In this document: one piece after another, positions 43,997-53,970 of the stretch
Position numbering within the stretch: position 1 is the first letter of the stretch
Layout of the letters: every line of letters starts with the position of its first letter
NCBI RefSeq assembly: GCF_000430625.1
Contig: NZ_KE387175.1
Coordinates: 35,769-93,009, forward strand
Direction of reading: 5' to 3'
Length of the DNA stretch: 57,241 bases
Source of the DNA: Aneurinibacillus terranovensis DSM 18919
Lineage (GTDB): Bacteria; Bacillota; Bacilli; Aneurinibacillales; Aneurinibacillaceae
Translations under genes and position numbers: made by a program
The notes under the pieces: generated by a model
What the model was told of the DNA's origin: nothing
What the model saw: only the letters and a program-made list of their open reading frames with translations
The model's database searches: none

Positions 43997-44818
43997 CTAC
44001 TTGGTCACATGGTTTCGCTTCAGAATCCATTCATGATCGGCATCATTATGGAATTTCCAAGTGCGTACAGGACCCGCCATTACGTTTAAATAGTAAACTT
44101 CATATCCGGGAGGAGCCGATACCGGGTGATAGCCTTTCGGAACCAGAACGGCATCGCCATCTTTCACGATCATCGTCTTATCTAAAGATCGATCATCCGT
44201 GTACACTCGTTGCACCGCAAACCCATTTCCCGGGTTTATTCGATGGTAATAAGTTTCTTCCAGGTAAGATTCATGCGGCAGGTTATCTTCATCATGCTTA
44301 TGCGGGGGATAACTGGACCAATGTCCTTCCGGAGTAAACACTTCCACAACGAGTAAACTGTCCGCTTCTTTTCCTTCCGGCAAAATGTTATGAATTTGCC
44401 GTTCAATATTTCCCGCTCCTCTAGTCTCAACACCCACATGTCCAGGGGCAATCAATCGGGCCGGATAGGTTTCCTTACCGGGAGCTAGGCAAATCGCCAG
44501 TTCCAAATCCGTGACCGCTTCAATTTCGTAATGGTCGTTGGAAGGAACATAGACAGAATAAGGAGGAATTTTTTCAAACACATTCATTCGCTGTCCGATG
44601 TTTTCCCAGGTTTCTTTGGCTGTCTCCACGGTTGCTTTTCCACTTAGAAGAACGAGGCAAGCCTCTTGATTCCCTGTTTCCTTTTTCAATGTTTGACCCT
44701 TCTTCAAAAAGTAAACCTCAAATCCAACATACTTCCATCCTGCCAACTCGGGTGTGATGGTAAGCACATTTCCATCATGATCAGGTTCAAACAGACTAGG
44801 AACAATGAGTTTTGACAT
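43997..44818 (-). CDS. iolB: 5-deoxy-glucuronate isomerase
   Basis: A 273-residue bicupin IolB. Metal-binding His and Glu lie in WSSYPPHKHDEDNLPHESYLEE; VLVPKGYHPVSAPPGYEVYYLNVMAGP is also typical. It isomerises 5-deoxy-glucuronate to 5-dehydro-2-deoxygluconate. ATG at 44816-44818 follows GGGGTGTC; an upstream in-frame start lacks a site and would cross the operator. First gene of an iolB-iolC-iolA unit with an operator-like site upstream. Confidence 0.95.
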   Translation of the reverse strand: MSKLIVPSLFEPDHDGNVLTITPELAGWKYVGFEVYFLKKGQTLKKETGNQEACLVLLSGKATVETAKETWENIGQRMNVFEKIPPYSVYVPSNDHYEIEAVTDLELAICLAPGKETYPARLIAPGHVGVETRGAGNIERQIHNILPEGKEADSLLVVEVFTPEGHWSSYPPHKHDEDNLPHESYLEETYYHRINPGNGFAVQRVYTDDRSLDKTMIVKDGDAVLVPKGYHPVSAPPGYEVYYLNVMAGPVRTWKFHNDADHEWILKRNHVTK

Positions 44819-44871
44819 TATGACACCCCTTTTTTCTATTTTGGTGGGACAACTTAAACTGGCTCTTATGA

Positions 44872-44883
44872 TTAAGCGCTTTA
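44872..44883. promoter_or_regulatory. LacI/cre-like operator before iolB
   Basis: TTAAGCGCTTTA, centred on the palindrome AAGCGCTT, 54 bases before the iolB start. A TATAAA box lies upstream of it on the minus strand. Confidence 0.6.
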
Positions 44884-44940
44884 TCACCATTTGAAAATGT
44901 GTTTATAGTTGAGATAAATATTCCTTATTGGTTACTTATC

Positions 44941-45837
44941 CTAGATACCGGCTGTCTCCCGAATGAATCGGCGAGCCCTTACAGCATATTCAAACGGATT
45001 GGCTTTGGCAGGATCCTGCTCCGCTTCGACAACGAACCAGCCCTCGTATCCCTGTTCGGCAAGAAAGGTAAAGATCGGTGCAAAATGGATCACTCCGTCT
45101 CCAGGCACCGTGAAGACTCCTTCTTTTACCGCTTGCAAAAAGCTTATATTTTCTGCCTTTACACGATCCACGACTTCCTGTCGGATATCTTTTAAATGAA
45201 CGTGCTTAATTCGCGACATATGCTTTTCTAAAATGTGCATAGGATTTTCTCCAGAGAAGACAAGGTGCCCTGTATCGAATAACAGGTAGACGAACTCCGG
45301 ATCAGTCATCTCCATTAATCGATCAATTTCTGCGGTGGTCTGAACACCGGTTCCCATATGATGGTGATAAACGATCCTCATATCCTTTTCTTTCGCTAAC
45401 TCGCCTAGGTAATTTAAGCCGTTGGCAAGACGATTCCATTCTTCTTCTGTAAACACCGGTTTTTCCTGAAATAACGGGACATCTATGAGCCCTTGTATGC
45501 TATGTCCCTGTTCTGAGACCACAATGGCTTTCGCTCCCATCTCATAAAGGAAGTCACGGTGTGGGATAAAAGCATCCACTGTTTCCTGAAGCGGTTTCGT
45601 CGTTACGAAAGAACTGAACCAAGCGCTCGCGATCTCCAAGTGACGCAGTCCTAGCGCTTTCTTTAACACTTGGGTATCCCGGGGATATTTGTTTCCTACT
45701 TCACTTCCCACAAATCCAGCAAGTGCCATTTCGCTGATGCATTGTTCAAATGTATTTTCTTTTCCAAGCTCTGGCATATCATCATTAGTCCAGGCGATGG
45801 GGGAAATCCCAAGTTTTATGGTATCTTTCTTAAACAT
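44941..45837 (-). CDS. iolE: 2-keto-myo-inositol dehydratase (inosose dehydratase)
   Basis: A 298-residue TIM-barrel of the AP endonuclease 2 fold. [17 protein letters not shown] at the N-terminus, [20 protein letters not shown] and HVHLKDIR supply the metal ligands. It dehydrates scyllo-inosose to the diketone used by IolD. Gap to iolD is 80 bases. Confidence 0.95.
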   Translation of the reverse strand: MFKKDTIKLGISPIAWTNDDMPELGKENTFEQCISEMALAGFVGSEVGNKYPRDTQVLKKALGLRHLEIASAWFSSFVTTKPLQETVDAFIPHRDFLYEMGAKAIVVSEQGHSIQGLIDVPLFQEKPVFTEEEWNRLANGLNYLGELAKEKDMRIVYHHHMGTGVQTTAEIDRLMEMTDPEFVYLLFDTGHLVFSGENPMHILEKHMSRIKHVHLKDIRQEVVDRVKAENISFLQAVKEGVFTVPGDGVIHFAPIFTFLAEQGYEGWFVVEAEQDPAKANPFEYAVRARRFIRETAGI

Positions 45838-45917
45838 GTTTTATCGCTCTACTTCCCTTTATTTTGATCCTCAGTTTTCAAGCACCGAGGGGCCTACATC
45901 TTAGTCTCGTTCGGAAT

Positions 45918-47853
45918 TTAATATTGCCTTGCCTTCTTCAAGTTGTCCTCTTTATTTTGGTACGCTTTTTGAACCTTTACATTGCCTGATACACCCGCAA
46001 TCCCCACATGCCACCAGGATTCATACCCGCTGGTCATCGTTTTGGGCAGTACTTTGATATCAATCAACGTAGACACCGCTTGCTTTTTCGCGTCTTCGAT
46101 AGCTGTCCTCAATTCTTCCAGAGTCTTGACCTTATAGGTTTTCACGCCATAGCCCGCCGCGCTTTTGGCAAAATCGATTGGGATCAATCTTCCATCCAGT
46201 TGGCCGGTATCAGGGTTCCGATATCGGAATTCCGTTCCGAAGCTGCCCATGCCATTCTCCATTTGGAGGTTGTTAATGCACCCGAACGCCGCATTATCAA
46301 ACAAGAGCACATTGATTTTTTTCCCTTCCTGGAGGCTGGTCACCAATTCCGAATGCAGCATCAGGTAGCTTCCGTCCCCGACCATCACATAGACCTCTTT
46401 GTCCGGTTCTGCCATTTTCACCCCCAGGGCTCCAGAAATTTCATAGCCCATGCAGGAATAACCATATTCCATATGGTAGGTGTTAGGCCGGCGAGACTCC
46501 CACATTCTTTGCAAGTCTCCCGGCAAGCTTCCCGATGCTCCAATGATAATCGCGTCGTCGTCAATCAATTGGTTCACGCAGCCGATGACTTCGGTTTGCG
46601 TTAGGCAGGATTGAAGCGCTTCGGCAAATTCGGGCAGCACATCATCGAGATGGCCGGCTACTTCCGGCTTAAACCCCGGACCTGTATAGCGGATTTGCTT
46701 CAGGCGGTTCAACTCGGCCTTCCACGCGTCTTTCGCCGCTTCGATTTCATGCGTGTAGCGAGAGCGGTATCCGATCTTTTCCAGTTCGGATTCGAGGGCT
46801 TCCAGCGCCAATTTGGCGTCCGCCACGATTTTTGCCGCATCGAGCTTATATGCATGGTATTCGGAAACATTGATCGTCAGAAACTGCACTTCAGAGTTTT
46901 GGAACAATTGCTTGGATGACGTCGTAAAGTCGGAATAGCGCGTGCCCACCCCAATTACCAAATCTGCGTCTTTTGCAATCAGGTTGGCAGCCAGATTTCC
47001 GGTGACGCCGATCCCACCCAGGTTGTAGGCATGCGAACTCTCGATTGCGCTTTTTCCGGCTTGAGTTTCGCCATATGGGATATTAAACTTTTCGGTAAAG
47101 CGCTTAAGTGCGTACGCGGCTTCGGAATAACGAACTCCCCCCCCCGCAGATGATGATCGGCTTTTTCTTTGCTTTAATCAATTCCACCGCATCTTTTACA
47201 TCTAAAACGGTCGGAATGCGGCGTTCGATCCGATGCACACGCTTTTTGAAGAAATACTCAGGAAAATCATACACTTCTCCTTGTACATCTTGTGGAAGGG
47301 CAATGGTTACCGCTCCCGTATCAGCTGGGTCCGTGAGAACACGCATAGCCTGGATCATAGCTGTCATCAATTGTTCCGGACGGTTCACACGATCCCAATA
47401 CTTGCTGACTGCTCGGAATGCATCATTTGTCGTGATGGTTAAATCATGGTAGTGTTCCACTTGCTGAAGAACAGGGTCCGGTTGTCTGGTGGCAAATGTA
47501 TCGCCGGGAAGCAGTAAAACCGGAATGTTATTCGCAGAAGCTGTTGCCGCAGCGGTCACCATATTGGCTGCCCCTGGACCAACTGAAGAGGTACAGGCCA
47601 TGATTTGCTTGCGATGCTTTTGCTTCGCGAAAGCGACAGCGGCTTGCGCCATTCCTTGCTCATTTCTTCCTTGGTAAACTTCCAGGTCTCCCGGATTTTC
47701 TTCTAACGCTTGACCAAGGCCGAGTACATTCCCATGGCCAAATATGGTAAAGATTCCTTTTATGAATTTTTCCTCTCTTCCATCAAATTCAACATGCTGC
47801 TGATTTAAAAAGCGAATTAAGGCTTGAGCGGTTGTCAATCGAACCTTTTCCAT
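45918..47853 (-). pseudogene. iolD: iolD, frameshifted at a nine-base G tract
   Basis: Two frames together encode about 644 residues of 3D-(3,5/4)-trihydroxycyclohexane-1,2-dione hydrolase, a thiamine-diphosphate enzyme (637 in B. subtilis). The N-terminal half (47853 to about 47140) has the catalytic Glu in [11 protein letters not shown]. The C-terminal half has the diphosphate motif [13 protein letters not shown]...NN. The break is at minus-strand TGC followed by nine G (47137-47145); with eight G the frame reads [12 protein letters not shown] and joins perfectly. No other lesion was seen. It may be a sequencing error, a new mutation or a phase-variable tract. Confidence 0.92.
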
Positions 47854-47875
47854 AGATTCTCCCCTCCTTAAAGAG

Positions 47876-47895
47876 TAAGCGCTTAACCTATTATA
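47876..47895 (-). promoter_or_regulatory. iolD promoter and operator
   Basis: On the minus strand a perfect TATAAT (complement of 47890-47895) is followed five bases later by the perfect palindrome TAAGCGCTTA (47876-47885), which would cover the transcription start. This is classic repressor placement. The -35 region is weak. Confidence 0.7.
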
Positions 47896-48035
47896 TGATT
47901 AACTTTCTTAAAAATAAAGTTTTTTTTAAAAATTACGGTATCATAAAAGCTGAGAAAGTACATGGAGTACCAATAATATATCTAAAAACTAAGAAGCCTT
48001 TTTCTTCATGACCCTCTGCAAGAAAGTCAAGAAGG

Positions 48036-48076
48036 AAAGAAGTTCCGCTTTGCTTAAAGGAAAGCGGAACTTCTTT
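48036..48076 (-). terminator. terminator after the 48095-49126 dehydrogenase gene
   Basis: A 16-bp perfect stem (48036-48051 with 48061-48076) with a nine-base loop, followed by a pyrimidine-rich stretch on the minus strand. It separates the dehydrogenase unit from iolD. Nothing else is seen in 47896-48035. Confidence 0.7.
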
Positions 48077-48094
48077 GAAGAAATCAAGGGAGCG

Positions 48095-49126
48095 TTAACC
48101 CAAGTTAATTTCCTTCGGGGTCACTTGCGCGATCTTCACCGGACGGCCTTCTACTAACGATTTTTTCGCAGCATGAGCAATCAGTTCCGCCTGTAAACCA
48201 TCATTTCCGTCCACAGGAACATCCTTACCATATAACACGCTGTCAATAAACGCTTTGGTTTCTTCTACATAGGCCTCTCGATATCGTTCCAGGAAGAAAT
48301 ACTTCGGCTTATCCGCAATAACCCCATCAACTGTACTTACTTCGGCAGTGCTGGGCAGATCATTCTTAATGTTAACACAGCCTTTGGAACCAAATACTTC
48401 TACGCGCTGATCATACCCATAAACCGCCTTTCGGCTGTTATCAATGATGCCAAGGGCACCATTTTTAAATTTTAGGCTGATGATCGCCGTATCAACATCT
48501 CCATATTCCGCAAAGACAGGGTCGACCAATACCGCCCCTTGGGCATAGACTTCCTCTACATCACTACCGGATAAAAAGCGAGCGATATCAAAATCATGGA
48601 TGCTCATATCGATAAACATCCCGCCAGACACCTTAATATACTCACTTGGAGGAGTTTCCGGGTCTCTGGAGGTAATCTTGATTACATAAGGTTCCCCTAT
48701 TTTTCCAGCCTCTACGATTTCGCGAACTTGTTTAAAATTATGATCAAATCGGCGATTAAAGCCGGTTTGGAACTTTACCCCGCATTCTTGAACCACTTGA
48801 AGAGCTTGTAGGGTTTGCTCCAAATCAAAGCTGATTGGCTTCTCGCAAAAAATGTGTTTCCCCGCTTTCGCCGCTTCGGTGATTACGGAAACATGCGTAT
48901 GCGTTGGAGAGCAAATAAAAACCGCATCAATTTCAGGGTCATTCAAAATATCCTGATAATCCTTGATCACTTTCGGGATGCCAAAGCTTTCTGCCCAGGA
49001 TTGGATTTGATCGGGAAAAATATCTGAAATCGCTCTAATTTCCACCTGCGGAATCCGCACCAGATTTTCTGCATGTAATTTACCTATTCTTCCTGCTCCA
49101 ATAATTCCGATTTTGACTGTTTCCAT
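48095..49126 (-). CDS. iolG: inositol 2-dehydrogenase, Gfo/Idh/MocA family (copy 1)
   Basis: A 343-residue oxidoreductase. Rossmann motif GIIGAGRIGKLHAENL, catalytic Lys in EKPISFD, and DMSIHDFDIARF with the active-site Asp and His. It oxidises myo-inositol (or a stereoisomer) at C2 with NAD. ATG at 49124-49126 follows GGGGATGGAG; a longer frame starts inside no recognisable site. It has its own operator and promoter upstream and terminator downstream. Confidence 0.88.
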   Translation of the reverse strand: METVKIGIIGAGRIGKLHAENLVRIPQVEIRAISDIFPDQIQSWAESFGIPKVIKDYQDILNDPEIDAVFICSPTHTHVSVITEAAKAGKHIFCEKPISFDLEQTLQALQVVQECGVKFQTGFNRRFDHNFKQVREIVEAGKIGEPYVIKITSRDPETPPSEYIKVSGGMFIDMSIHDFDIARFLSGSDVEEVYAQGAVLVDPVFAEYGDVDTAIISLKFKNGALGIIDNSRKAVYGYDQRVEVFGSKGCVNIKNDLPSTAEVSTVDGVIADKPKYFFLERYREAYVEETKAFIDSVLYGKDVPVDGNDGLQAELIAHAAKKSLVEGRPVKIAQVTPKEINLG

Positions 49127-49184
49127 TCTCCATCCCCTACCTTTATCGTTGTCCAATGTTGAAACCTACTAAAGTATATAGGGC

Positions 49185-49212
49185 TAAACGCTTACCCTAC
49201 ATACCCAGTATA
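49185..49212 (-). promoter_or_regulatory. promoter and operator of iolG copy 1
   Basis: The minus strand carries TATACT (complement of 49207-49212) and, 12 bases downstream, TAAGCGTTTA (49185-49194), an imperfect version of the TAAGCGCTTA palindrome. Confidence 0.55.
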
Positions 49213-49233
49213 CTGGACATGAACGACGATTAA

Positions 49234-50214
49234 TTATTTAGAAATACTTTTCAAAAAGTCCAGTTTCTTTTGAGCATTATCTTTCGTGATCACATCCACA
49301 CCGCTATCGATTCGCTTATCGATCTTTTCACCTTTAATCACTTTTACAGCATCCTCTACGCCTTTATACCCCATATCATAAGGACTTTGAGCAATCGTAC
49401 CTGCTAAACCTCCATCCAAGATAGATTGAACCGCTTCAACGGTACCATCCGTTCCAATGACGGGGATATTCAATCCTTTATCTTTAGTTGCTCGTAAAGC
49501 ACCGATTGCCATATCATCATTACCGGCATAAACCCCCTTGACATCCGGATGGGTTTGCAGAATATTTTCCATGACAGTCATTGCTTTCGCTTTGTCACTG
49601 TCCGCAGGTTGTTGGGCAACAATTACCATCCCAGATTGTTCCAGAGCTTCCTTGGCACCTTTTGCACGGTCATCCATAGCCGGATTACCCAGAGCTCCCC
49701 CAATCAAAGCCACTTTATCTCCCTTTTTCAGCTTAGATGCTAATAATTCACCGGCTTTTTTCCCTGCTGTCAGGTTATCCGTCCCAATAAATGTGGTTTT
49801 ATCATCCCATTTCGCATCGGTATCAACAAGTAAAACCGGAATCCCTTTTTGTTTGTATTGCTGCAACGTCGGTATCGCTGCAGAAGGCTGGCTTGGGGAT
49901 ACCACTAAAGCATTGGGATTTTGGTTAAGCGCATCCTGCATCATATTGACTTGCTCCATAATTTGAGACTCAGCAGCAGGTCCAAGAACCTTACCATCGA
50001 CATTCAGGTCTTTGAAAGCCTTTTCCGCACCAGCCTGTACAAATTTCCAATACTGACTGCTTAACGTTTTCAGCACGACAACTACCTTTGGCTTATTGCT
50101 GCCGCCAGCTCCATTGGAAGGAATGTTGGCTTGAGAAGATTGCGAACTGCTGCAACCAACTAAACCGGAAAGAGATAAAGCTAATACCATCGAAAGAACT
50201 GTAAATTTTTTCAT
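49234..50214 (-). CDS. sugar ABC transporter substrate-binding lipoprotein
   Basis: A 326-residue lipoprotein with lipobox LVGC (Cys21) and a two-lobe ribose-binding-protein fold (Peripla_BP_4): VVVVLKTLSSQYWKFVQAGAEKAF, VSPSQPSAAIPTLQ, GNDDMAIGALRA. By context it captures myo-inositol for the ABC transporter encoded upstream. It is unusual in being separated from the permease gene by a dehydrogenase gene. Confidence 0.9.
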   Translation of the reverse strand: MKKFTVLSMVLALSLSGLVGCSSSQSSQANIPSNGAGGSNKPKVVVVLKTLSSQYWKFVQAGAEKAFKDLNVDGKVLGPAAESQIMEQVNMMQDALNQNPNALVVSPSQPSAAIPTLQQYKQKGIPVLLVDTDAKWDDKTTFIGTDNLTAGKKAGELLASKLKKGDKVALIGGALGNPAMDDRAKGAKEALEQSGMVIVAQQPADSDKAKAMTVMENILQTHPDVKGVYAGNDDMAIGALRATKDKGLNIPVIGTDGTVEAVQSILDGGLAGTIAQSPYDMGYKGVEDAVKVIKGEKIDKRIDSGVDVITKDNAQKKLDFLKSISK

Positions 50215-50242
50215 GATAAACCCCCATTTGTTTTATGTTTCA

Positions 50243-50276
50243 TTTAGTTATTTAACGCTTCTAACAAGCGGTTAAA
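50243..50276. repeat. imperfect inverted repeat between iolG copy 2 and the binding-protein gene
   Basis: TTTAACGCTT and AAGCGGTTAAA pair with one bulge around a five-base gap (about 50250-50275). It resembles two divergent operator half-sites, or an mRNA-stabilising hairpin that could raise expression of the binding-protein gene. Confidence 0.4.
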
Positions 50277-51294
50277 CCATTGACCCGATAGAATGAAGAT
50301 GCACTTTTTGCCCAGTTTCAAAAGACTTTTTGGCGGCCGCGGCAATTTCTAAAGCGATTTTTCCATCGATCGCTGTGACGGCAGGCGCTTCGTTTTTTCT
50401 TAAACAATCGATAAAATGAGCCATTTCCAATTGATAGGCATTGTTAAACCGCTCCGGGAAAGCGGGAACAATATCATGCGTGCTGCCGTTCTTGTTTAAG
50501 ACTTGGACATCATGGTAACGAAGAGATCCGATGACAATCGTGCCTTCCGTTCCCATGATTTCTCCCCGAATATCGTAGCCATAGAATGCATTTCGGCTGG
50601 CTTCCACATCTGCAGCAGCTCCCGAATCAAACGTGATATAGGTAAGCGATTGATCTACATCATGAAATTCTTCCATGAAGGAATTGACTAAAACGTTTCC
50701 ATGGGCGGATACGGTCGTTACTTCCGCTCCTAGCAGGAATCGAGCGACATCATAATCGTGAATGGACATATCAAAGAAAATCCCGCCGCTATTTTTAATA
50801 AATTCTGCTGGAGGCGACCCCGGATCCCTTGAAACCCCTTTAAAGTAAATTGGTGTACCGATATCTCCCGCCAAAACCCTTCTTTTCGCTTCCACATAGG
50901 CCGGATCAAACCTTCTCATGAAACCTACCTGACATAAGACCTGGTTTTCTTGTATGATTCGGATGACTTCATCCGCTTCTTTTACATCATTTGTTAACGG
51001 CTTTTCTACAAAAATATGCTTTCCGTTCTTGGCTGCTTTTTGAATCATATCTGCATGCGTACTGGTCGGCGTGGCGATAATAACCGCATCGATATTAGAA
51101 TTTTCAAATACTTCATTCGGATCTCGTGTCCATTGTTTCGCATCCAGTTCTCTCGCTACTTTTTCCGCTTGTCCTGCAAAAGGATCCGCAACACATTGCA
51201 ATGTGGCTCCTTTGATTTTTGTCGCCAGATTTTCAGCGTGCCAATATCCTAATCGTCCCAATCCAAGTACTGCGCAACGAATTTGTTTTTTCAT
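50272..51294 (-). CDS. inositol 2-dehydrogenase-like, Gfo/Idh/MocA family (copy 2)
   Basis: A 340-residue oxidoreductase with Rossmann motif AVLGLGRLGYWHAENL, EKPLTND and DMSIHDYDVARF, colinear with copy 1. It is encoded within the transporter operon between permease and binding protein. It may act on a different inositol isomer such as scyllo- or D-chiro-inositol. Confidence 0.87.
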   Translation of the reverse strand: MKKQIRCAVLGLGRLGYWHAENLATKIKGATLQCVADPFAGQAEKVARELDAKQWTRDPNEVFENSNIDAVIIATPTSTHADMIQKAAKNGKHIFVEKPLTNDVKEADEVIRIIQENQVLCQVGFMRRFDPAYVEAKRRVLAGDIGTPIYFKGVSRDPGSPPAEFIKNSGGIFFDMSIHDYDVARFLLGAEVTTVSAHGNVLVNSFMEEFHDVDQSLTYITFDSGAAADVEASRNAFYGYDIRGEIMGTEGTIVIGSLRYHDVQVLNKNGSTHDIVPAFPERFNNAYQLEMAHFIDCLRKNEAPAVTAIDGKIALEIAAAAKKSFETGQKVHLHSIGSMV

Positions 51295-51327
51295 GGTTTC
51301 CTCCTAGATAGGTATGTTTTTTCCTAG

Positions 51328-52314
51328 CTACTTCTTCGACGAGCGTTGGCGGAGAACATCCACATATACCGCAGCGATAATCACTAGACCAATAATAGCC
51401 ATTTGTAAATCAGCCGAAACATTTAACAGATTTAATCCGTTTCTTAGTACGGCAATGATCATCGCTCCGATGAGCGTTCCCCAAACCGTTCCCACACCAC
51501 CAAAGAAACTGGCTCCTCCGATGATAACCGCAGCAATCGCATCCAACTCATATCCGAGACCAGCCAGCGGAAACGCGGAGTTCACTCGTCCAACCATGAC
51601 TAAACCTGCCAAACCGGACATCAAACCGCTTAAGCTGTAGACAATCACAAGAATTTTATTCACATTAATCCCCGATAAATGAGCCGCTTCTTTGTTTCCG
51701 CCAATCGCATAGATGTATCGGCCCGTTGCTGTTCGGGTTAAAAAGAGATGAAACACGACATAAGTCACGATAACGAGCAGAAAACTAACAGGTACAGGAC
51801 CAACAAATTGATTTCCCACATATTGAACCGCGAAAGGGAATCCAGCGATCGGTGCCGCTCCCGTAACAATGAGAGCAATTCCACGAGCAACATTCATCGT
51901 TCCCAAAGTCGAGATAAATGGGTGAGGCAGACGAAGTTTCGTTAGCATGATTCCATTCAACCAGCCGCACAACGTCCCCACTGCTAAACAGACAAGAATG
52001 CCAAGGAAGGAATTCATCCCCCAATTGACAACCACAATTCCCATGGTCATGATAGAAATGGCTAAAATGGAGCCGACGGACAAATCAATCCCGGCAGTTA
52101 AAATCGGGAGTAGCATTCCGACACCCAATAAGGCATTGATCGAAGATTGACTAGCAATGTTCATCATGTTGTTGATCGTTAAAAACCGGCTATTCAATAT
52201 TGATAAAATTATGACTAATCCAACTAATCCAATCAAGGCGCCAAATTTGCTCAGCAGTTCCTTGGAAAACTTGTTTGAAAACGGTTTCTTTTTATCCATC
52301 GCTAATTCTGACAT
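51328..52314 (-). CDS. sugar ABC transporter permease, RbsC type
   Basis: A 328-residue membrane protein with about nine to ten helices. The conserved cytoplasmic loop FPLAGLGYELDAIAAVIIGG and the N-terminal GIDLSVGSILAISIM are RbsC/AraH hallmarks. It forms the channel of the inositol importer with the ATPase whose gene ends two bases upstream. Confidence 0.92.
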   Translation of the reverse strand: MSELAMDKKKPFSNKFSKELLSKFGALIGLVGLVIILSILNSRFLTINNMMNIASQSSINALLGVGMLLPILTAGIDLSVGSILAISIMTMGIVVVNWGMNSFLGILVCLAVGTLCGWLNGIMLTKLRLPHPFISTLGTMNVARGIALIVTGAAPIAGFPFAVQYVGNQFVGPVPVSFLLVIVTYVVFHLFLTRTATGRYIYAIGGNKEAAHLSGINVNKILVIVYSLSGLMSGLAGLVMVGRVNSAFPLAGLGYELDAIAAVIIGGASFFGGVGTVWGTLIGAMIIAVLRNGLNLLNVSADLQMAIIGLVIIAAVYVDVLRQRSSKK

Positions 52315-52316
52315 AT

Positions 52317-53810
52317 TTAAACCCCTCCTGTAGCAGCTTTCATGATTTTCTCCTGATTAGCTTCTTCCCTCATGATATCCGCAGTAATTTCCCCTTCACT
52401 CATGACCAGAATCCGATCACAAATTCCTAGAATTTCAGGTAATTCTGAAGATATAATAATGACAACGCATCCATTTTTCACTAAGGAATTAATCAGGCGA
52501 TATACCTCTACCTTGGCCCCCACGTCAATACCTCTAGTCGGCTCATCAAAAATAAAGACCTTGGCTTCGGTACACAACCATTTTGCGATAACAATCTTTT
52601 GCTGGTTTCCACCACTTAATTTTCTGGCATGTTTATGGATGTCTCCAGGGCGAACCTGCAGCTCGCGAATATAACCCTCTGAGCTTTTTTTCATTTGTTC
52701 CCGTTGGAGGAAAAGGCTTTTTCTAAATTTTTTCAAACTAGAGATCGACATGTTGAATTCGAGCGTTTGATCCAAGAACAATCCTTCGCCTTTTCGATCT
52801 TCAGTGATAAAAGCCAGACCCGCTTGAATGGCATCTTTCGGAGATTTAATGTTCACTTCCTGCCCAAAGACAAACACCTTCCCGGTTTCGACGGGATTAA
52901 CCCCAAAAATGCCTCGTGCCAATTCGGTTCGACCCGCCCCAACCAAACCAGATATCCCTAAGATTTGACCCTGATAAGCAGTAAAACTGATTGCTTTTTG
53001 TGATCCTTTCAAACGAAGATTCTCCACTCTCAGCCCTTCCGTGCCCAACTGGAAGATTTCTTTTGGATACTTATCGTCCAATGTTCTTCCCACCATCAGT
53101 TGAATCATTTTATCTGTGCTGGTTTCTTTGACAGGCAGAGTCTCAATGGTTTTTCCATCCCGCAAAATCGTAACGCGGTCACCGATCCGTTTAAGTTCCT
53201 CCAATCGGTGAGAGATATATACAATGGCGATTCCTTGTTTACGCAATTCCATAATCGTTTCTAAAAGCTGTTCAGCTTCGGAAGCGCTTAAACTGGACGT
53301 TGGCTCGTCCATGACAATCAATTTCGCATCTATGGTAAGCGCTTTAGCAATTTCCACTATTTGTTGCTGCCCAATCCCCAACGAAGAAACCTTGGCATCC
53401 GGGGAAATATCTTGACCCAAACGTTGTAAGTATTGAACCGCTTTCTTTTTCATGTCTTTTCGATTCAAGAACGAAAACTTGCTATTTTGTTTAAGTTCTC
53501 TTCCAAGAAAGATGTTTTCATAGACTGTTAGTTCGGGAATTACATTTAATTCTTGATAAATCGTTGCAATTCCAATGTTCATCGCATCGGAAGGATTTTT
53601 AATTTCCACTTTTTTGCCTTCCCAAAACATTTCCCCCTCATCCTTGGTATAGGCTCCTGTCATAATCTTAATCATAGTCGATTTGCCGGCTCCATTTTCA
53701 CCAAGCAACACATGAACCTCGCCCACTTGAATGTCGAGATCAATATTCTTCAAGACAGGAATTCCGGCAAAACCTTTACAAATATTTTTTAGTCTCAGTA
53801 ATTCCGCCAA
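52317..53810 (-). CDS. sugar ABC transporter ATP-binding protein, RbsA type
   Basis: A 497-residue protein of two fused nucleotide-binding domains. Domain 1: Walker A GENGAGKST, signature LGIGQQQIVEIAKAL, Walker B LIVMDEPTSSL. Domain 2: degenerate P-loop GLVGAGRTELARG, signature LSGGNQQKIVIAKWL, Walker B VFIFDEPTRGID. The degenerate second P-loop is normal for RbsA/MglA proteins. First gene of the transporter operon, with two operator-like sites upstream. Confidence 0.94.
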   Translation of the reverse strand: MAELLRLKNICKGFAGIPVLKNIDLDIQVGEVHVLLGENGAGKSTMIKIMTGAYTKDEGEMFWEGKKVEIKNPSDAMNIGIATIYQELNVIPELTVYENIFLGRELKQNSKFSFLNRKDMKKKAVQYLQRLGQDISPDAKVSSLGIGQQQIVEIAKALTIDAKLIVMDEPTSSLSASEAEQLLETIMELRKQGIAIVYISHRLEELKRIGDRVTILRDGKTIETLPVKETSTDKMIQLMVGRTLDDKYPKEIFQLGTEGLRVENLRLKGSQKAISFTAYQGQILGISGLVGAGRTELARGIFGVNPVETGKVFVFGQEVNIKSPKDAIQAGLAFITEDRKGEGLFLDQTLEFNMSISSLKKFRKSLFLQREQMKKSSEGYIRELQVRPGDIHKHARKLSGGNQQKIVIAKWLCTEAKVFIFDEPTRGIDVGAKVEVYRLINSLVKNGCVVIIISSELPEILGICDRILVMSEGEITADIMREEANQEKIMKAATGGV

Positions 53811-53876
53811 AACACAATTCTCCTTCCCGAATCCTTACTTGGATGTATAGCCAGATTCACATTCCATCTCCAAATA

Positions 53877-53919
53877 TAAGCGTTTACCCCAGATCTATAA
53901 ATTTTGGGGAAGCGCTTAA
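53877..53919. promoter_or_regulatory. paired operators before the transporter operon
   Basis: TAAGCGTTTA (53877-53886) and AAGCGCTTAA (53910-53919) lie 33 bases apart centre to centre, about three helix turns, so repressor dimers could bind the same face. A weak minus-strand promoter (TGATTA, 17 bases, TATAGA) overlaps the upstream site. Confidence 0.6.
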
Positions 53920-53970
53920 TCAGTTGCTATGAATTTATCCTACCCGATTATTTTATTTTTTTCAATAAAA

